A DNA stretch of 64,000 nucleotides, from assembly GCF_001420695.1 (NCBI RefSeq), contig NZ_LJJB01000007.1, positions 1,127,890-1,191,889 of the forward strand, given 5' to 3'. The translations under genes and the position numbers were made by a program. The stretch comes from Brevibacillus choshinensis. GTDB lineage: Bacteria; Bacillota; Bacilli; Brevibacillales; Brevibacillaceae. Shown one piece after another: positions 18,386 to 27,012 of this stretch. The first letter of the stretch is position 1. Every line of letters starts with the position of its first letter. The notes beneath the pieces are model-generated. The model was given only the letters and a program-made list of their open reading frames with translations, was not told the DNA's origin and did no database searches.

Positions 18386-18470
18386 CCTCGATAGAGGTTT
18401 CTTAAAGTGGTTTTACCTCTGATAAAAACGGGTATCATACCCAAGAGTATTCCTATCAGAGGTATTTTTT
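18386..18470 (+). promoter_or_regulatory. Attenuator-like leader before the chemoreceptor gene
   Basis: TACCTCTGATA (18414-18424) and TATCAGAGGTA (18454-18464) form an 11-base stem followed by a T tract, with a small inner hairpin GGGTATCATACCC. Just upstream, AGAGGT (18393-18398) can pair with ACCTCT (18415-18420) instead, which would undo the terminator. The stretch from 18306 to here holds no gene I can see. It may be a regulated terminator for the chemoreceptor gene, or just a second terminator of the opp operon. No known riboswitch class was recognised. Confidence 0.45.
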
Positions 18471-18523
18471 TCTGCTCTTCTTCTGGTAAAATGTAGAGTA
18501 TTTAGAAAAAGGGGGTAGACATC

Positions 18524-20602
18524 TTGAAAAAAATTACAGCGCCACGATGGAAAGGAAAGGGATCTGGAAGCTCCGCAGCGTTCTTTCAGAAATTTAAGAC
18601 CCTGACTGAGAAATCTACCGGGCAGTTAAAAGGTTCATTGGCTACCAAAATGATTGTGTTTGGACTGATTCTTGTACTTGTTATTATTGGTTCTCTGCAA
18701 TACATAGCGCTTTCTTTTTCTAAGTCTACCTTGATCAACATCACTTCCAAGCAAGCGAAAATGTTGGCTGAACAGCATGCTACCAATATGAATGACTGGT
18801 TGAGTTCCATTGTGACTTCTACGGAAGCAGCAGCCTCCAAGCGGGTCATGTCGACGGAGCTGGAGCCACTGGTCAGAGAACAGTTCACTCTCCTGCGTCA
18901 AAGTCACAAGGAAATATCGAAGATCTACTTAATTGATACGGCTACCGGGAAATCGATCTACTCTCTTACCGGGAAAAACGAGATCGATTTTAAAGAGAAA
19001 CAGTACTTTCAAAAAGCGTTGAGCAGCGGCGGTACAATCGTATCGGATGAAGAAATCGTCGAAGGTATTAATAAGAGTTTTCTTTATATTGCGACACCTA
19101 TTGGAGAAAAGAATAAAGATACGCAACGGTTGTTCGTCGTTGGATTTACGATTGACCAGATCGTACAGAAGACGCAAGAGATTCCTTTTATGCAAAACGG
19201 GTATGCTTTCGTTGTCCGACAGGATGGCCTCGTAGTCGCGCATAAAGATCTCGAGCAAAACAACAAGCTCACCCTTACAGGGAAAAGCGAATACAACGAG
19301 ATGCTCGATATGATGAAACAAGATTTGAGTAACAGCTTGCTCTATACGGATAACGGAAAGGCCAGTTTTGCAGCCTATGCTCCTATTCCGATTCTGCACT
19401 GGAATGTGGTGCTATCAACAGGCGTAGATGAAGTATACGGTGAAGTAAACAGCATGGGATGGTACTTTGTTCTCATCAGTATTCCGGTCATCGGCATTTC
19501 GGTTTGGCTGATCTGGTGGTTTGCCAAACGCATCCGCACGTCCCTGTATGCGATTGCTAAGGATATGGATCGGATTGGTGCAGGGCAATTCGATGTGCAC
19601 GTCAAGGTGAATGGAAACGACGAACTGGCCATGGTAGGACGCAAAATGAATGAGATGGCCGCAGAATTACGTAATCTCATTGCATTGGTCCAAGGACAAG
19701 CAAATCAATTGAATATCGCAACGGATGAGCTGACCTTGTTTGCGGAAGAAAACAAAGGAGCAATCAGTGTTATCACGGATAATATTTCAGCGATTGCTAC
19801 TCGTGTTTCGACGCAAACGAATGAGGTACAAGCTACAGCTCATACAGTCTCTGAAATTTCTCAAGGCGTCGAACAAGTAGCAGTAGCGGCTGAGTCCACC
19901 TCTGTAGCGACTACACGTACCTTTGAACGGGCTCAGGGCGGTATGCAATTGGTTGAGAACGTAATCGGCACGGTACGTCAGGCCACCGCAGAAGTAGAAC
20001 GTACAGCGGGTCAGATGCATAGCCTTCGGGAAAGAGCTCGTCAAATAACAAGCATTGTCGAAATGATCAGTAGCATCGCATCTCAGACGAATCTACTGGC
20101 ATTAAATGCAGCAATCGAAGCGGCACGGGCAGGAGATGCGGGACGCGGATTCTCTGTGGTAGCGAGCGAAGTACGTAAGCTGGCAGAAGAGAGCAGCTCC
20201 TTCTCAGAGCGAATCGCTTCGATCGCTCACTCGATCAACGACGAAGCGATGGATATGAGCAAGCACATGGATGATATCGTAGCGATGGTGAGTGGCGGAC
20301 TCCAATCAGTAGAATCGGTAGGTACAGCCTTCCAAAACATCGTCGCTGAGATCCAGTCAGCTGCAGAGCAAAGTGAGTCGATGACTGCTACTTCCGAGGA
20401 GATGGCAGCGGGTAACCAAGTTGTAACGAACTCGATGCAACGCCTGGCTTCCATGTCAGATGAAATCAGTGATTCGATCACGGGTGTCGTCGAGACGGTG
20501 GATGAGCAACTGCATTCCATTGCACGTATTAATGAAAATGTAGAGCAACTGAAAAAAATGGCGGACGAATTAACGGAAAACGTAAGTCGCTTTGTCATCT
20601 AA
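18524..20602 (+). CDS. Methyl-accepting chemotaxis protein
   Basis: A 692-residue chemoreceptor. A basic N-terminus is followed by the first membrane helix (about 43-65), an extracellular double-Cache-type sensor ([29 protein letters not shown] is typical), a second helix (about 311-330), a HAMP domain and a long signalling coiled coil whose tip (about 508-560) contains [23 protein letters not shown]. It sends signals to CheA/CheW; dCache sensors often bind amino acids or other small ligands, but the ligand is unknown. TTG 18524 follows AAAGGGGG. It lies after the opp operon, so peptide-linked taxis is possible. Confidence 0.92.
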   Translation: MKKITAPRWKGKGSGSSAAFFQKFKTLTEKSTGQLKGSLATKMIVFGLILVLVIIGSLQYIALSFSKSTLINITSKQAKMLAEQHATNMNDWLSSIVTSTEAAASKRVMSTELEPLVREQFTLLRQSHKEISKIYLIDTATGKSIYSLTGKNEIDFKEKQYFQKALSSGGTIVSDEEIVEGINKSFLYIATPIGEKNKDTQRLFVVGFTIDQIVQKTQEIPFMQNGYAFVVRQDGLVVAHKDLEQNNKLTLTGKSEYNEMLDMMKQDLSNSLLYTDNGKASFAAYAPIPILHWNVVLSTGVDEVYGEVNSMGWYFVLISIPVIGISVWLIWWFAKRIRTSLYAIAKDMDRIGAGQFDVHVKVNGNDELAMVGRKMNEMAAELRNLIALVQGQANQLNIATDELTLFAEENKGAISVITDNISAIATRVSTQTNEVQATAHTVSEISQGVEQVAVAAESTSVATTRTFERAQGGMQLVENVIGTVRQATAEVERTAGQMHSLRERARQITSIVEMISSIASQTNLLALNAAIEAARAGDAGRGFSVVASEVRKLAEESSSFSERIASIAHSINDEAMDMSKHMDDIVAMVSGGLQSVESVGTAFQNIVAEIQSAAEQSESMTATSEEMAAGNQVVTNSMQRLASMSDEISDSITGVVETVDEQLHSIARINENVEQLKKMADELTENVSRFVI

Positions 20603-20608
20603 AAGTAG

Positions 20609-20640
20609 ATCCCTTCAGCTTATTGCGGAAGGGATTTTTT
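20609..20640 (+). terminator. Terminator of the chemoreceptor gene
   Basis: ATCCCTTC pairs with GAAGGGAT, followed by a T run, seven bases after the stop codon. Confidence 0.85.
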
Positions 20641-20644
20641 ATGT

Positions 20645-20674
20645 GAATATTTTCCTATCCCGTTGGTGAGAATA
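20645..20674 (+). promoter_or_regulatory. SigF promoter for dacF
   Basis: GAATA (20645-20649), 15 bases, then GGTGAGAATA (20665-20674). The -10 fits the SigF pattern GGnrAnAnTw at every fixed position, and the -35 fits GywTA with one change. dacF is a SigF gene in B. subtilis. Confidence 0.7.
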
Positions 20675-20702
20675 AAACCATGAATGGAGGGAAGAGACTG
20701 CT

Positions 20703-21890
20703 ATGAAACGGAATGGATATCTCGCTCTATGCTTCATCATGTGTTTTACCTTCTTTTCTCCCATGGTTGTCGCAGCTGCTCAGAAGTCTGGACCCCAGAG
20801 TGGAGAAATGAATTTTGCACCACACGCGCGGTCAGCTGTCATGATCGAGGCTGATACGGGGACCATTTTGTACGACAAGAACGCCAATGAAAAAATGCCA
20901 CCGGCCAGCATCACCAAGGTGATGACCATGCTCCTCATCATGGAAGCGGTAGAACGAGGGGAATTAAAGCTAACGGATAAAGTAAGGACGAGTGAGCGAG
21001 CGGCCTCGATGGGCGGATCACAAATTTTCCTTCAACCTGGCGAAGAAATGACCGTAGAGGATATGATCAAGGGTATCGCGATCGCATCGGGGAATGATGC
21101 TTCAGTGGCTATGGCTGAGCATCTGGGGGGAACAGAAGAAGGTTTTGTCACCCGTATGAATGAGCGGGCAAAGCAGCTTGGCATGAAAAATACTCATTTT
21201 GTGAACTCAAATGGGTTGCCAGCAGAAAACCACTACTCCTCTGCTCAAGATATCGCAATCATGTCGAGAGAATTATTGAAGCACGAGGGAATTACTCGTT
21301 TTACTGGAACGTATCAGGACTACTTGCGCAAGGATAGTGCAAACCCGTTTTGGTTAGTCAATACGAACCGGCTGGTGCGCTTTTATGAAGGTGTAGATGG
21401 TTTGAAAACAGGTTACACAGGGGAAGCCAAATACTGCTTGACGGCTACAGCAAAACGCAACAACATGCGAGTCATTGCGGTAGTGATGGGTGAACCAGAT
21501 GTGAAAACGCGCAATAATGAAGTTTCCACGATGTTCAATTACGCCTTTACTCACTTCCAGGTCATGCCTATGTACAAAAAAGGGGAAGCGGTCCAACCGA
21601 TCACGGTCGATAAAGGCCAACAACCGCAGATCAATGCAATCACCCCTCACTCTGTCAGCATGTTGATGAAAAAGGGTGAATCCGCGGATAACTACGCTCG
21701 GGAAATTGTACTTAACCAACGAGTGTATGCCCCCGTCAGTAAGGAACAGGTTATTGGACATATCTTTATTCGGACGAAAGACGGCAAAGAAGTAAATCGC
21801 ATCGATCTGTATCCGGAACAGTCTGTGGCAAAAGCAGGCATGTGGGAGATTCTTAAGCGGACAACCAAGAACGTTTTCATCAGCTACTAG
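20703..21890 (+). CDS. dacF: D-alanyl-D-alanine carboxypeptidase DacF
   Basis: A 395-residue penicillin-binding protein 5-type carboxypeptidase that trims the terminal D-Ala of peptidoglycan in the forespore and so limits cortex cross-linking. It has a signal peptide (GYLALCFIMCFTFFSPMVVAAA), the SITK active Ser near residue 69, SGN near 129 and KTG near 235, then a C-terminal beta domain and an amphipathic end. ATG 20703 follows GGAGGG. Directly before spoIIAA, as in B. subtilis. Confidence 0.92.
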   Translation: MKRNGYLALCFIMCFTFFSPMVVAAAQKSGPQSGEMNFAPHARSAVMIEADTGTILYDKNANEKMPPASITKVMTMLLIMEAVERGELKLTDKVRTSERAASMGGSQIFLQPGEEMTVEDMIKGIAIASGNDASVAMAEHLGGTEEGFVTRMNERAKQLGMKNTHFVNSNGLPAENHYSSAQDIAIMSRELLKHEGITRFTGTYQDYLRKDSANPFWLVNTNRLVRFYEGVDGLKTGYTGEAKYCLTATAKRNNMRVIAVVMGEPDVKTRNNEVSTMFNYAFTHFQVMPMYKKGEAVQPITVDKGQQPQINAITPHSVSMLMKKGESADNYAREIVLNQRVYAPVSKEQVIGHIFIRTKDGKEVNRIDLYPEQSVAKAGMWEILKRTTKNVFISY

Positions 21891-21911
21891 AGACACCTTA
21901 GAACGCGAAAA

Positions 21912-21957
21912 GAATCGAGTTGCCTCGAATGGAATACTGTGGCTGCTCGATTTTTTT
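21912..21957 (+). terminator. Hairpin terminator between dacF and spoIIAA
   Basis: AATCGAG and CTCGATT enclose a 26-base loop that has a little inner pairing; seven T follow. The long loop makes it less certain. Confidence 0.55.
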
Positions 21958-21973
21958 GTTCTTTTGTCGACTG

Positions 21974-22003
21974 GCAGGAATTGGGTGAGAAGAGGAAGAA
22001 AAG
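21974..22003 (+). promoter_or_regulatory. Candidate SigH promoter for the spoIIA operon
   Basis: GCAGGAATT (21974-21982) is a full match to the SigH -35 RnAGGAwWW; 12 bases later GAAGAAAAG fits RnnGAATww in seven of nine places. spoIIA is SigH-dependent in B. subtilis. Confidence 0.45.
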
Positions 22004-22038
22004 AGAGTTTCATTACGGGATGAAGGAGTGTGTCAGCC

Positions 22039-22389
22039 ATGAGTTTGCGCATCGCGATGGAGACCAAACAGGATGTATTGGTCATCCGTTTGCAGGGAGA
22101 GCTGGATCATCATACAGCAGAAGAGCTGCGAGGTAAGGTAGATGAGATTTTACGGGCCCCCGATATTCGCCATATTGTATTGAGTTTGGCTGATTTGACG
22201 TTTATGGACAGTTCAGGTATCGGAGTCATTTTGGGCAGGTACAAGCAGATATCCGCACGATCAGGAGATATGTACGTGACCTCGATTAATCCGACGATCT
22301 ACAGGATTTTTGAGATGTCAGGCTTGTTCAAAGTGATTAAGTTTCGTGAAAACGAAGCAGATGCACTGCTTGTTCTGGGGGTGGCGTAA
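22039..22389 (+). CDS. spoIIAA: Anti-sigma F factor antagonist SpoIIAA
   Basis: A 116-residue STAS-domain protein. When dephosphorylated it pulls SpoIIAB off SigF and frees the first forespore sigma factor. The phosphorylated Ser is in [18 protein letters not shown] 22039 lies 10 bases after AAGGAG; a GTG at 22030 is too near that site. First gene of the three-gene spoIIA operon; three bases separate it from spoIIAB. Confidence 0.95.
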   Translation: MSLRIAMETKQDVLVIRLQGELDHHTAEELRGKVDEILRAPDIRHIVLSLADLTFMDSSGIGVILGRYKQISARSGDMYVTSINPTIYRIFEMSGLFKVIKFRENEADALLVLGVA

Positions 22390-22392
22390 ACC

Positions 22393-22839
22393 ATGACACA
22401 ACGTAACTTTATGTCCGTATCGTTCGCTGCTTTGAGTCAAAATGAAGCATTCGCCCGTGTAGCCGTCGCATCGTTTATCTCCCAAATGGATATTACGATG
22501 GATGAATTGGAAGAGATCAAGACCGTGATCTCCGAAGCGGTGACCAATGCGATTATACACGGGTATGACGAGAATCCAGAGGGTGTGGTACATATCTCCG
22601 TGCAAATAGAAGATGGAACGGTTGACGTTGTCGTTGAAGACAACGGAAAAGGGATCGACGATGTGGAACAGGCGATGCAGCCGCTATATACGACAAAACC
22701 AGAACTTGAACGTTCCGGAATGGGCTTCACCATTATGGAGAATTTCATGGATTCTTTGGAAGTGGCAACTGTCGTCGGCAAAGGTACGACGGTTCGCCTA
22801 ACCAAACGCCTGTCGTTTGCCAAAGCATTGCAAAATTAG
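22393..22839 (+). CDS. spoIIAB: Anti-sigma F factor SpoIIAB
   Basis: A 148-residue GHKL-type serine kinase and anti-sigma factor. It binds SigF with ATP and phosphorylates SpoIIAA. The N box is [11 protein letters not shown], the G1 box DNGKGI and the G2 box [13 protein letters not shown] 22393 has a weak G-rich ribosome site and is probably coupled to spoIIAA. Confidence 0.95.
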   Translation: MTQRNFMSVSFAALSQNEAFARVAVASFISQMDITMDELEEIKTVISEAVTNAIIHGYDENPEGVVHISVQIEDGTVDVVVEDNGKGIDDVEQAMQPLYTTKPELERSGMGFTIMENFMDSLEVATVVGKGTTVRLTKRLSFAKALQN

Positions 22840-22851
22840 GGGTAGTGCCAA

Positions 22852-23607
22852 ATGGGTGCCGATATCAAAAATGCGAGTCAACCATTTCTGACCAATGACC
22901 AAGTGAAAGATTTGATTGCCAAGAGCCAAGCTGGTGATGTGGATGCACGCGAGCTTCTCGTGAATAGCAACATCCGGCTGGTCTGGTCCGTCGTCCAGCG
23001 CTTTATCAACCGCGGGTATGAGGCGGATGATTTGTTTCAAATCGGTTGCATTGGCTTATTAAAGGCCGTGGACAAGTTTGATCTTTCGTATGACGTGAGA
23101 TTCTCGACTTATGCTGTGCCTATGATCATCGGGGAGATCCAACGGTTTTTACGCGATGATGGTACGGTAAAGGTCAGTCGATCGTTAAAAGAAACAGCGA
23201 ATAAGGTACGACGCGCAAAGGATGAACTGTACAAGCAATTCGGCCGTGCACCCACGATCGCAGAGGTGGCGGAAGCGGTGGGAATCACACCTGAGGAGGT
23301 TGTCTTTGCGCAAGAAGCAAGCAGGGCACCTTCTTCCATCCATGAAACCGTCTTTGAAAATGACGGTGATCCCATCACACTGATTGACCAGATCGCGGAT
23401 GAAGGTGTGAACAAGTGGTTTGAGAAAATTGCCTTGAAGGACGCGATCAGCCGATTGACCGAACGCGAGCAACTCATTGTCTATCTGCGCTATTACAAAG
23501 ATCAGACACAATCCGAGGTAGCCGAGCGACTAGGGATCTCGCAAGTTCAGGTATCGCGTCTCGAGAAGCGCATTCTGCTGACGATCAAAGACCAAATTGA
23601 ACACTAG
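22852..23607 (+). CDS. sigF: RNA polymerase sigma-F factor
   Basis: A 251-residue sigma-70-type factor for early forespore genes. Region 2 has NIRLVWSVVQRF, DLFQIGCIGLLKAVDKFD and FSTYAVPMIIGEIQRFLRDDG; region 4 ends QTQSEVAERLGISQVQVSRLEK. ATG 22852 follows GGGGTAG. In B. subtilis the spoVA operon follows directly; here a minus-strand cassette lies between. Confidence 0.95.
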   Translation: MGADIKNASQPFLTNDQVKDLIAKSQAGDVDARELLVNSNIRLVWSVVQRFINRGYEADDLFQIGCIGLLKAVDKFDLSYDVRFSTYAVPMIIGEIQRFLRDDGTVKVSRSLKETANKVRRAKDELYKQFGRAPTIAEVAEAVGITPEEVVFAQEASRAPSSIHETVFENDGDPITLIDQIADEGVNKWFEKIALKDAISRLTEREQLIVYLRYYKDQTQSEVAERLGISQVQVSRLEKRILLTIKDQIEH

Positions 23608-23693
23608 CAACGGAACAACGACGATACTTTACAGGAAAACAACGTTACAAAATGGTCATAACCCTGTCAAGTAAACAAAAAGGACGAAAAGAA

Positions 23694-23736
23694 GCAACGG
23701 CCGTTTCCCTGAAATCCACGGGGGAGCGGCCGTTGC
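23694..23736. terminator. Two-way terminator between sigF and the deacetylase gene
   Basis: GCAACGGCCG and CGGCCGTTGC form a perfect 10-base stem at the meeting point of two convergent units. The minus-strand side is followed by TTCTTTTCG and the plus side by ATTTCTCTG, so the tails are moderate. The 100 bases from here to 23836 show no gene. Confidence 0.65.
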
Positions 23737-23836
23737 ATTTCTCTGTCTTTACGTGTGCAAATATTTCCCATTCCCGAATAGGTTGGATGGTTTCACTAGG
23801 AACAAGGATGTACCAGTCGAAAGGCCTGCTACGGAA

Positions 23837-24457
23837 CTACCTGTACGCGGACAGATGGAGCAATTGGGGAATGGTGGAAAATGTGAAGCCACTTTCGCTG
23901 AGCACTTCGATAATATAAGGTAATGCTTCAAGTGTCCCTTTTACCGTTTCGGTAGGACCTGCGCAATGCTGCAATACGATGGATCCGTCCCTCACATGGC
24001 CAAGTATGTTTTTGGCTACCTGAGGGCCAGTAAGCCCTTTCCAGTCCCAACTATCGATATCCCACAGAAGGATTTCATGATCAAGTGAAGTTACTTTTCT
24101 GACGATGTCATCATTCAAATCTCCGTATGGTGGGCGAAATAACCTCGTTTTCACACCTGCTACACGATCGATTTCTTCCGTTGTACGCAAAACCTGAGTC
24201 TGCACGTCAGACAAGGGCAATTGCGTCAAATTCGGATGATCCCAGGTATGATTGCCGATGATATGCCCTTCATCCTTGATGCGCCTTAGCATCTGAGGAT
24301 TTCTCTGCACTGCTTTGCCAACACACATGAAGGTTGCGTGAATCCGATAGTCAGCTAACACATCGAGAATACGCGGTGTCCATATTTGATCCGGACCATC
24401 ATCAAAGGTAAGGGCTACTGCTTTTGGCCTTCGTGAGATTGGGGTACTACGTTCCAT
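23837..24457 (-). CDS. Polysaccharide deacetylase without signal peptide
   Basis: A 206-residue NodB-type (carbohydrate esterase 4) deacetylase, expected to remove N-acetyl groups from a GlcNAc-containing glycan. Motif 1 is TFDDGPD (about 17-23) with base and metal Asp, motif 2 HTWDHPNL (metal His pair, about 70-74), motif 3 RPPYGDLN (about 108), motif 4 DIDSWDW. No signal peptide or membrane helix is present, so it should stay in the cytoplasm, which is unusual for this family. ATG 24457 overlaps the stop of the upstream glycosyltransferase gene (TAATG). Last gene of a minus-strand cassette. Confidence 0.88.
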   Translation of the reverse strand: MERSTPISRRPKAVALTFDDGPDQIWTPRILDVLADYRIHATFMCVGKAVQRNPQMLRRIKDEGHIIGNHTWDHPNLTQLPLSDVQTQVLRTTEEIDRVAGVKTRLFRPPYGDLNDDIVRKVTSLDHEILLWDIDSWDWKGLTGPQVAKNILGHVRDGSIVLQHCAGPTETVKGTLEALPYIIEVLSESGFTFSTIPQLLHLSAYR

Positions 24458-25827
24458 TACGTTCTCTCCGTTTCATCATCCTCAATCTTAAGTAGTTGGT
24501 TTTCATAGATCGTATCAGAAGCTAGATTATTCCAGATTTTTAGTTGTTCGACTGAAACGCCGTACTTTTTAGAAATATTCCAAAGAGTGTCTTCTTGTTT
24601 AACAAGATGAGTACTTTCCTTTGGACCGTCTGTATGATCTTGAACTTCCTCTGGTACATCACTGACCGCCAAGGAGTCATCCACATAGATCATGTCAGAA
24701 GTAAGTTTATTCCAGCTTTTAATCTTCTCGACTGTGACTCCATATTGCTTGGCGATTTCCCAAAGCGTATCTCCCTTTTTTACATGGTGCATTGCAGGTT
24801 TCTCTTTTTCATCATTGTTATCTCCGTTGAGTTCAATTCTGTCTTCCATCGTCAATATCCCATCCTCCTGTAAGACGGTAATCATATGCTCGGCTCGATG
24901 GCGATAGGTAGCATTACTGACAGCGAGCCTGCCTTGCTCACGTATAGGTTTGCACTCTTCTGGATGATCCAAGTAGTGGCGGATTAAACGCAAAGTTTCT
25001 TCGGGTGAGGATGAAGCTACGAGGTCTTTACCGGGTGTGAACAATCGCCTGATCTCAGGCGTATCTAGGGTGAAGAGAAATCCGCCTGATCCCAGTATTT
25101 CGTAGGTTCTTTGGGTAACCTGATTCTTGTAATTCTGCAAGCCAATGATGATGTCAGAAGAACTGTAGACTTTATTTGCATCTGTATAAGGCAAATACCC
25201 GTACTGCCACTCCCGGGGGATGTCCACTCCCAGATACGGCTTCATTTTATCCCAGTCACGACCAAAAAAATTGATTCGTATCTGCGCCTGAAGCAGTGGA
25301 CGAATCAGTGTATGGAGAGAGGTAAGCCGATAATGATCGGGATATTTTTCGAAAACATGGGGATAGGCATTCGCAACTACTGAAATGGTACTTCGGTATC
25401 GAGCCTGACTCTCCACCGGATGATGGACACTGCTATGATGGCCGAAGTCCATGTGTGCCGCTTTTATACCCAAGCTATTGTAATGCTTCACCCAGGAAGG
25501 AGAAATCGTAAAAACAAAATGAGGCATGACCATTCGAATCAATGGCAAAGAGAAGGTCACCGCAAAGGTCGGGTCTTCCGTAGCCCAGTAAACAAGCGGA
25601 ATGTCCGTGGCATGAACGTATTTTTGGATCCAATTTTGTCGTTGAAAAGTGTGCTCTGGTCCCCAGCCCATCATGACGATCAAATGGGGCTGGAAATCAG
25701 CAATCATCTTCGGAATGTTTTCTTCGGTTAATGGACCTGAGACCTTGACTTGGTGCCCAGCATCACGAAATCCGTTAGGCAAACCGTGGATCCACATGGG
25801 GTGGCTTTCCAAAAACAAAACACGCAT
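24457..25827 (-). CDS. CgeB-like glycosyltransferase with two C-terminal LysM domains
   Basis: A 456-residue protein. Residues 1 to about 340 resemble the CgeB/DUF3880 glycosyltransferases, with the family end YKNQVTQRTYEILGSGGFL followed by DTPEIRRLFTPGKDLV. B. subtilis CgeB is a mother-cell protein of the spore surface. After an acidic linker come two LysM repeats (about 343-390 and 405-455; HHVKKGDTLWEIAKQYGVT and HLVKQEDTLWNISKKYGVS), which bind GlcNAc glycans or spore layers. There is no signal peptide. The mixed layout suggests a glycosyltransferase held on the spore surface from the mother cell; this is inferred. A spacing of 93 bases separates it from the kinase gene. Confidence 0.8.
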   Translation of the reverse strand: MRVLFLESHPMWIHGLPNGFRDAGHQVKVSGPLTEENIPKMIADFQPHLIVMMGWGPEHTFQRQNWIQKYVHATDIPLVYWATEDPTFAVTFSLPLIRMVMPHFVFTISPSWVKHYNSLGIKAAHMDFGHHSSVHHPVESQARYRSTISVVANAYPHVFEKYPDHYRLTSLHTLIRPLLQAQIRINFFGRDWDKMKPYLGVDIPREWQYGYLPYTDANKVYSSSDIIIGLQNYKNQVTQRTYEILGSGGFLFTLDTPEIRRLFTPGKDLVASSSPEETLRLIRHYLDHPEECKPIREQGRLAVSNATYRHRAEHMITVLQEDGILTMEDRIELNGDNNDEKEKPAMHHVKKGDTLWEIAKQYGVTVEKIKSWNKLTSDMIYVDDSLAVSDVPEEVQDHTDGPKESTHLVKQEDTLWNISKKYGVSVEQLKIWNNLASDTIYENQLLKIEDDETERT

Positions 25828-25920
25828 GTTTTCACCTCAGATGATGGAGTGCATTTTTCCCAATACCATATGCAGTAACTGACGGTCTGGAAACGCCTTT
25901 AATAGATGGGCTATCGTAAT

Positions 25921-26832
25921 TTAGGCACGATCCAGCTTTGAAATCATCCTTAGTTTTTCTAAGGCACTCTGAATCAATCGTTGATTATTCGTTTCGATCC
26001 CATGAAGGAGCTTCCAAAAGCTCATGACTTTTAAGTAAAAGTCCGTAATGCGTCTGAAGAAAGCTTTATCAATGGGTGCACCGTAGTGGCGAATAACCTG
26101 GGCAGCAAATTCCTGGCCATATGCTTTGTGCAGACCAACAAAATCATAAGCTGGGTCTCCCACCCACATGGAGCCAAAATCAATGACTCCGGAGATGGCT
26201 CTTTGCCTGGAATTGTAAAGGATATGTGCTGGTTTAAAATCATTGTGCAAAAGACAAGGTGAAAAGTGAAAGGATGCGGAGTCGGACAAAAATCGGGTAA
26301 ATACACGATCCGTCCAGGCAATTAGTTGAGGATCCATATAGGGATAACATTTTCTTTTAATGGTTTCATAATTTCTCTGCCACGTTTTTATCGTCCAGGA
26401 AGCCTCTATAGTGGATGGAAATTCATTTTCTATTGGAAAGGTGTGGAGAGCAGTCAAAAATTCCCCCAGTTGTTTGGCAACTAGCTCCTTTTGCTTACTT
26501 GATAATGAATGCAGCGCTCTGGGCGAGAGCGGGTCCCCTTTGATGAGAGGGTAACCAACATACGTAATTTCGTCTGTTGGACTCGACGCGTAAAGAAATT
26601 GAGGAATTGGTAAGGGGAGCGATGGACCTAAAGTTGGTAAAATTCGCTGCTCTATTTGTAAGGTTTTTTTTGCGCTGTCTGTGCGGGGAAAGCGGAAGAC
26701 AATTCGTCCTCCTACGACGACTACAAGGTTGGACCATCCCGATTCATTTATGCTGATTGATTCTTTTGAAAGTGCAGAATGTCGCGTTTTAATTAGGGTA
26801 ATCAACTTATCTATTAACAACAACGCATTCAT
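25921..26832 (-). CDS. Aminoglycoside phosphotransferase-family (APH) protein
   Basis: A protein of about 303 residues with the APH kinase fold. It holds ESGWSNLVVVVGGRIVFRFPR, the catalytic loop LLHNDFKPAHIL and the metal motif GVIDFGSMWVGDPAYDF. The substrate could be an antibiotic or a cell metabolite; CotS-type spore kinases share the fold. ATG 26832 is directly behind GAGGGG, which is too close, so TTG at 26823 may be the true start. The longer frame up to 27258 crosses the spoVAA gene and is not real. First gene of the minus-strand cassette. Confidence 0.78.
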   Translation of the reverse strand: MNALLLIDKLITLIKTRHSALSKESISINESGWSNLVVVVGGRIVFRFPRTDSAKKTLQIEQRILPTLGPSLPLPIPQFLYASSPTDEITYVGYPLIKGDPLSPRALHSLSSKQKELVAKQLGEFLTALHTFPIENEFPSTIEASWTIKTWQRNYETIKRKCYPYMDPQLIAWTDRVFTRFLSDSASFHFSPCLLHNDFKPAHILYNSRQRAISGVIDFGSMWVGDPAYDFVGLHKAYGQEFAAQVIRHYGAPIDKAFFRRITDFYLKVMSFWKLLHGIETNNQRLIQSALEKLRMISKLDRA

Positions 26833-26946
26833 CCCCTCGACTGTCAGCCTCGATGATACATCATATGACACCGTTAAATAATGGGAAGAGCACGTGTGCA
26901 TGGGTGTGCTTATTTTTTGTGTAAGCACTGGAGTGGCCTTTGTAGG

Positions 26947-26975
26947 GTATGGCATTTGAGGAGGGGCACATACTA
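26947..26975 (+). promoter_or_regulatory. SigG promoter for the spoVA operon
   Basis: GTATG (26947-26951), 17 bases, then CATACTA (26969-26975). Both fit the SigG pattern (GywTr and CATnnTA). spoVA is a SigG operon in B. subtilis. The start of spoVAA is 37 bases on. Confidence 0.7.
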
Positions 26976-27012
26976 GCGAATACATGAGAGGTTTCCAAAA
27001 GGAGGGGATCAT

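Noticed and set aside
18301-18523. Cyclic di-GMP riboswitch before the chemoreceptor gene
   Set aside because: Such receptors often carry one, but the conserved GEMM core and tetraloop receptor are not present.
23740-23836. Minus-strand frame after the deacetylase stop (reads like FDWYILVPSETIQPIREWEI)
   Set aside because: It looks partly protein-like, but has no start codon or ribosome site and runs into the terminator; a lost C-terminal extension cannot be shown without comparison.
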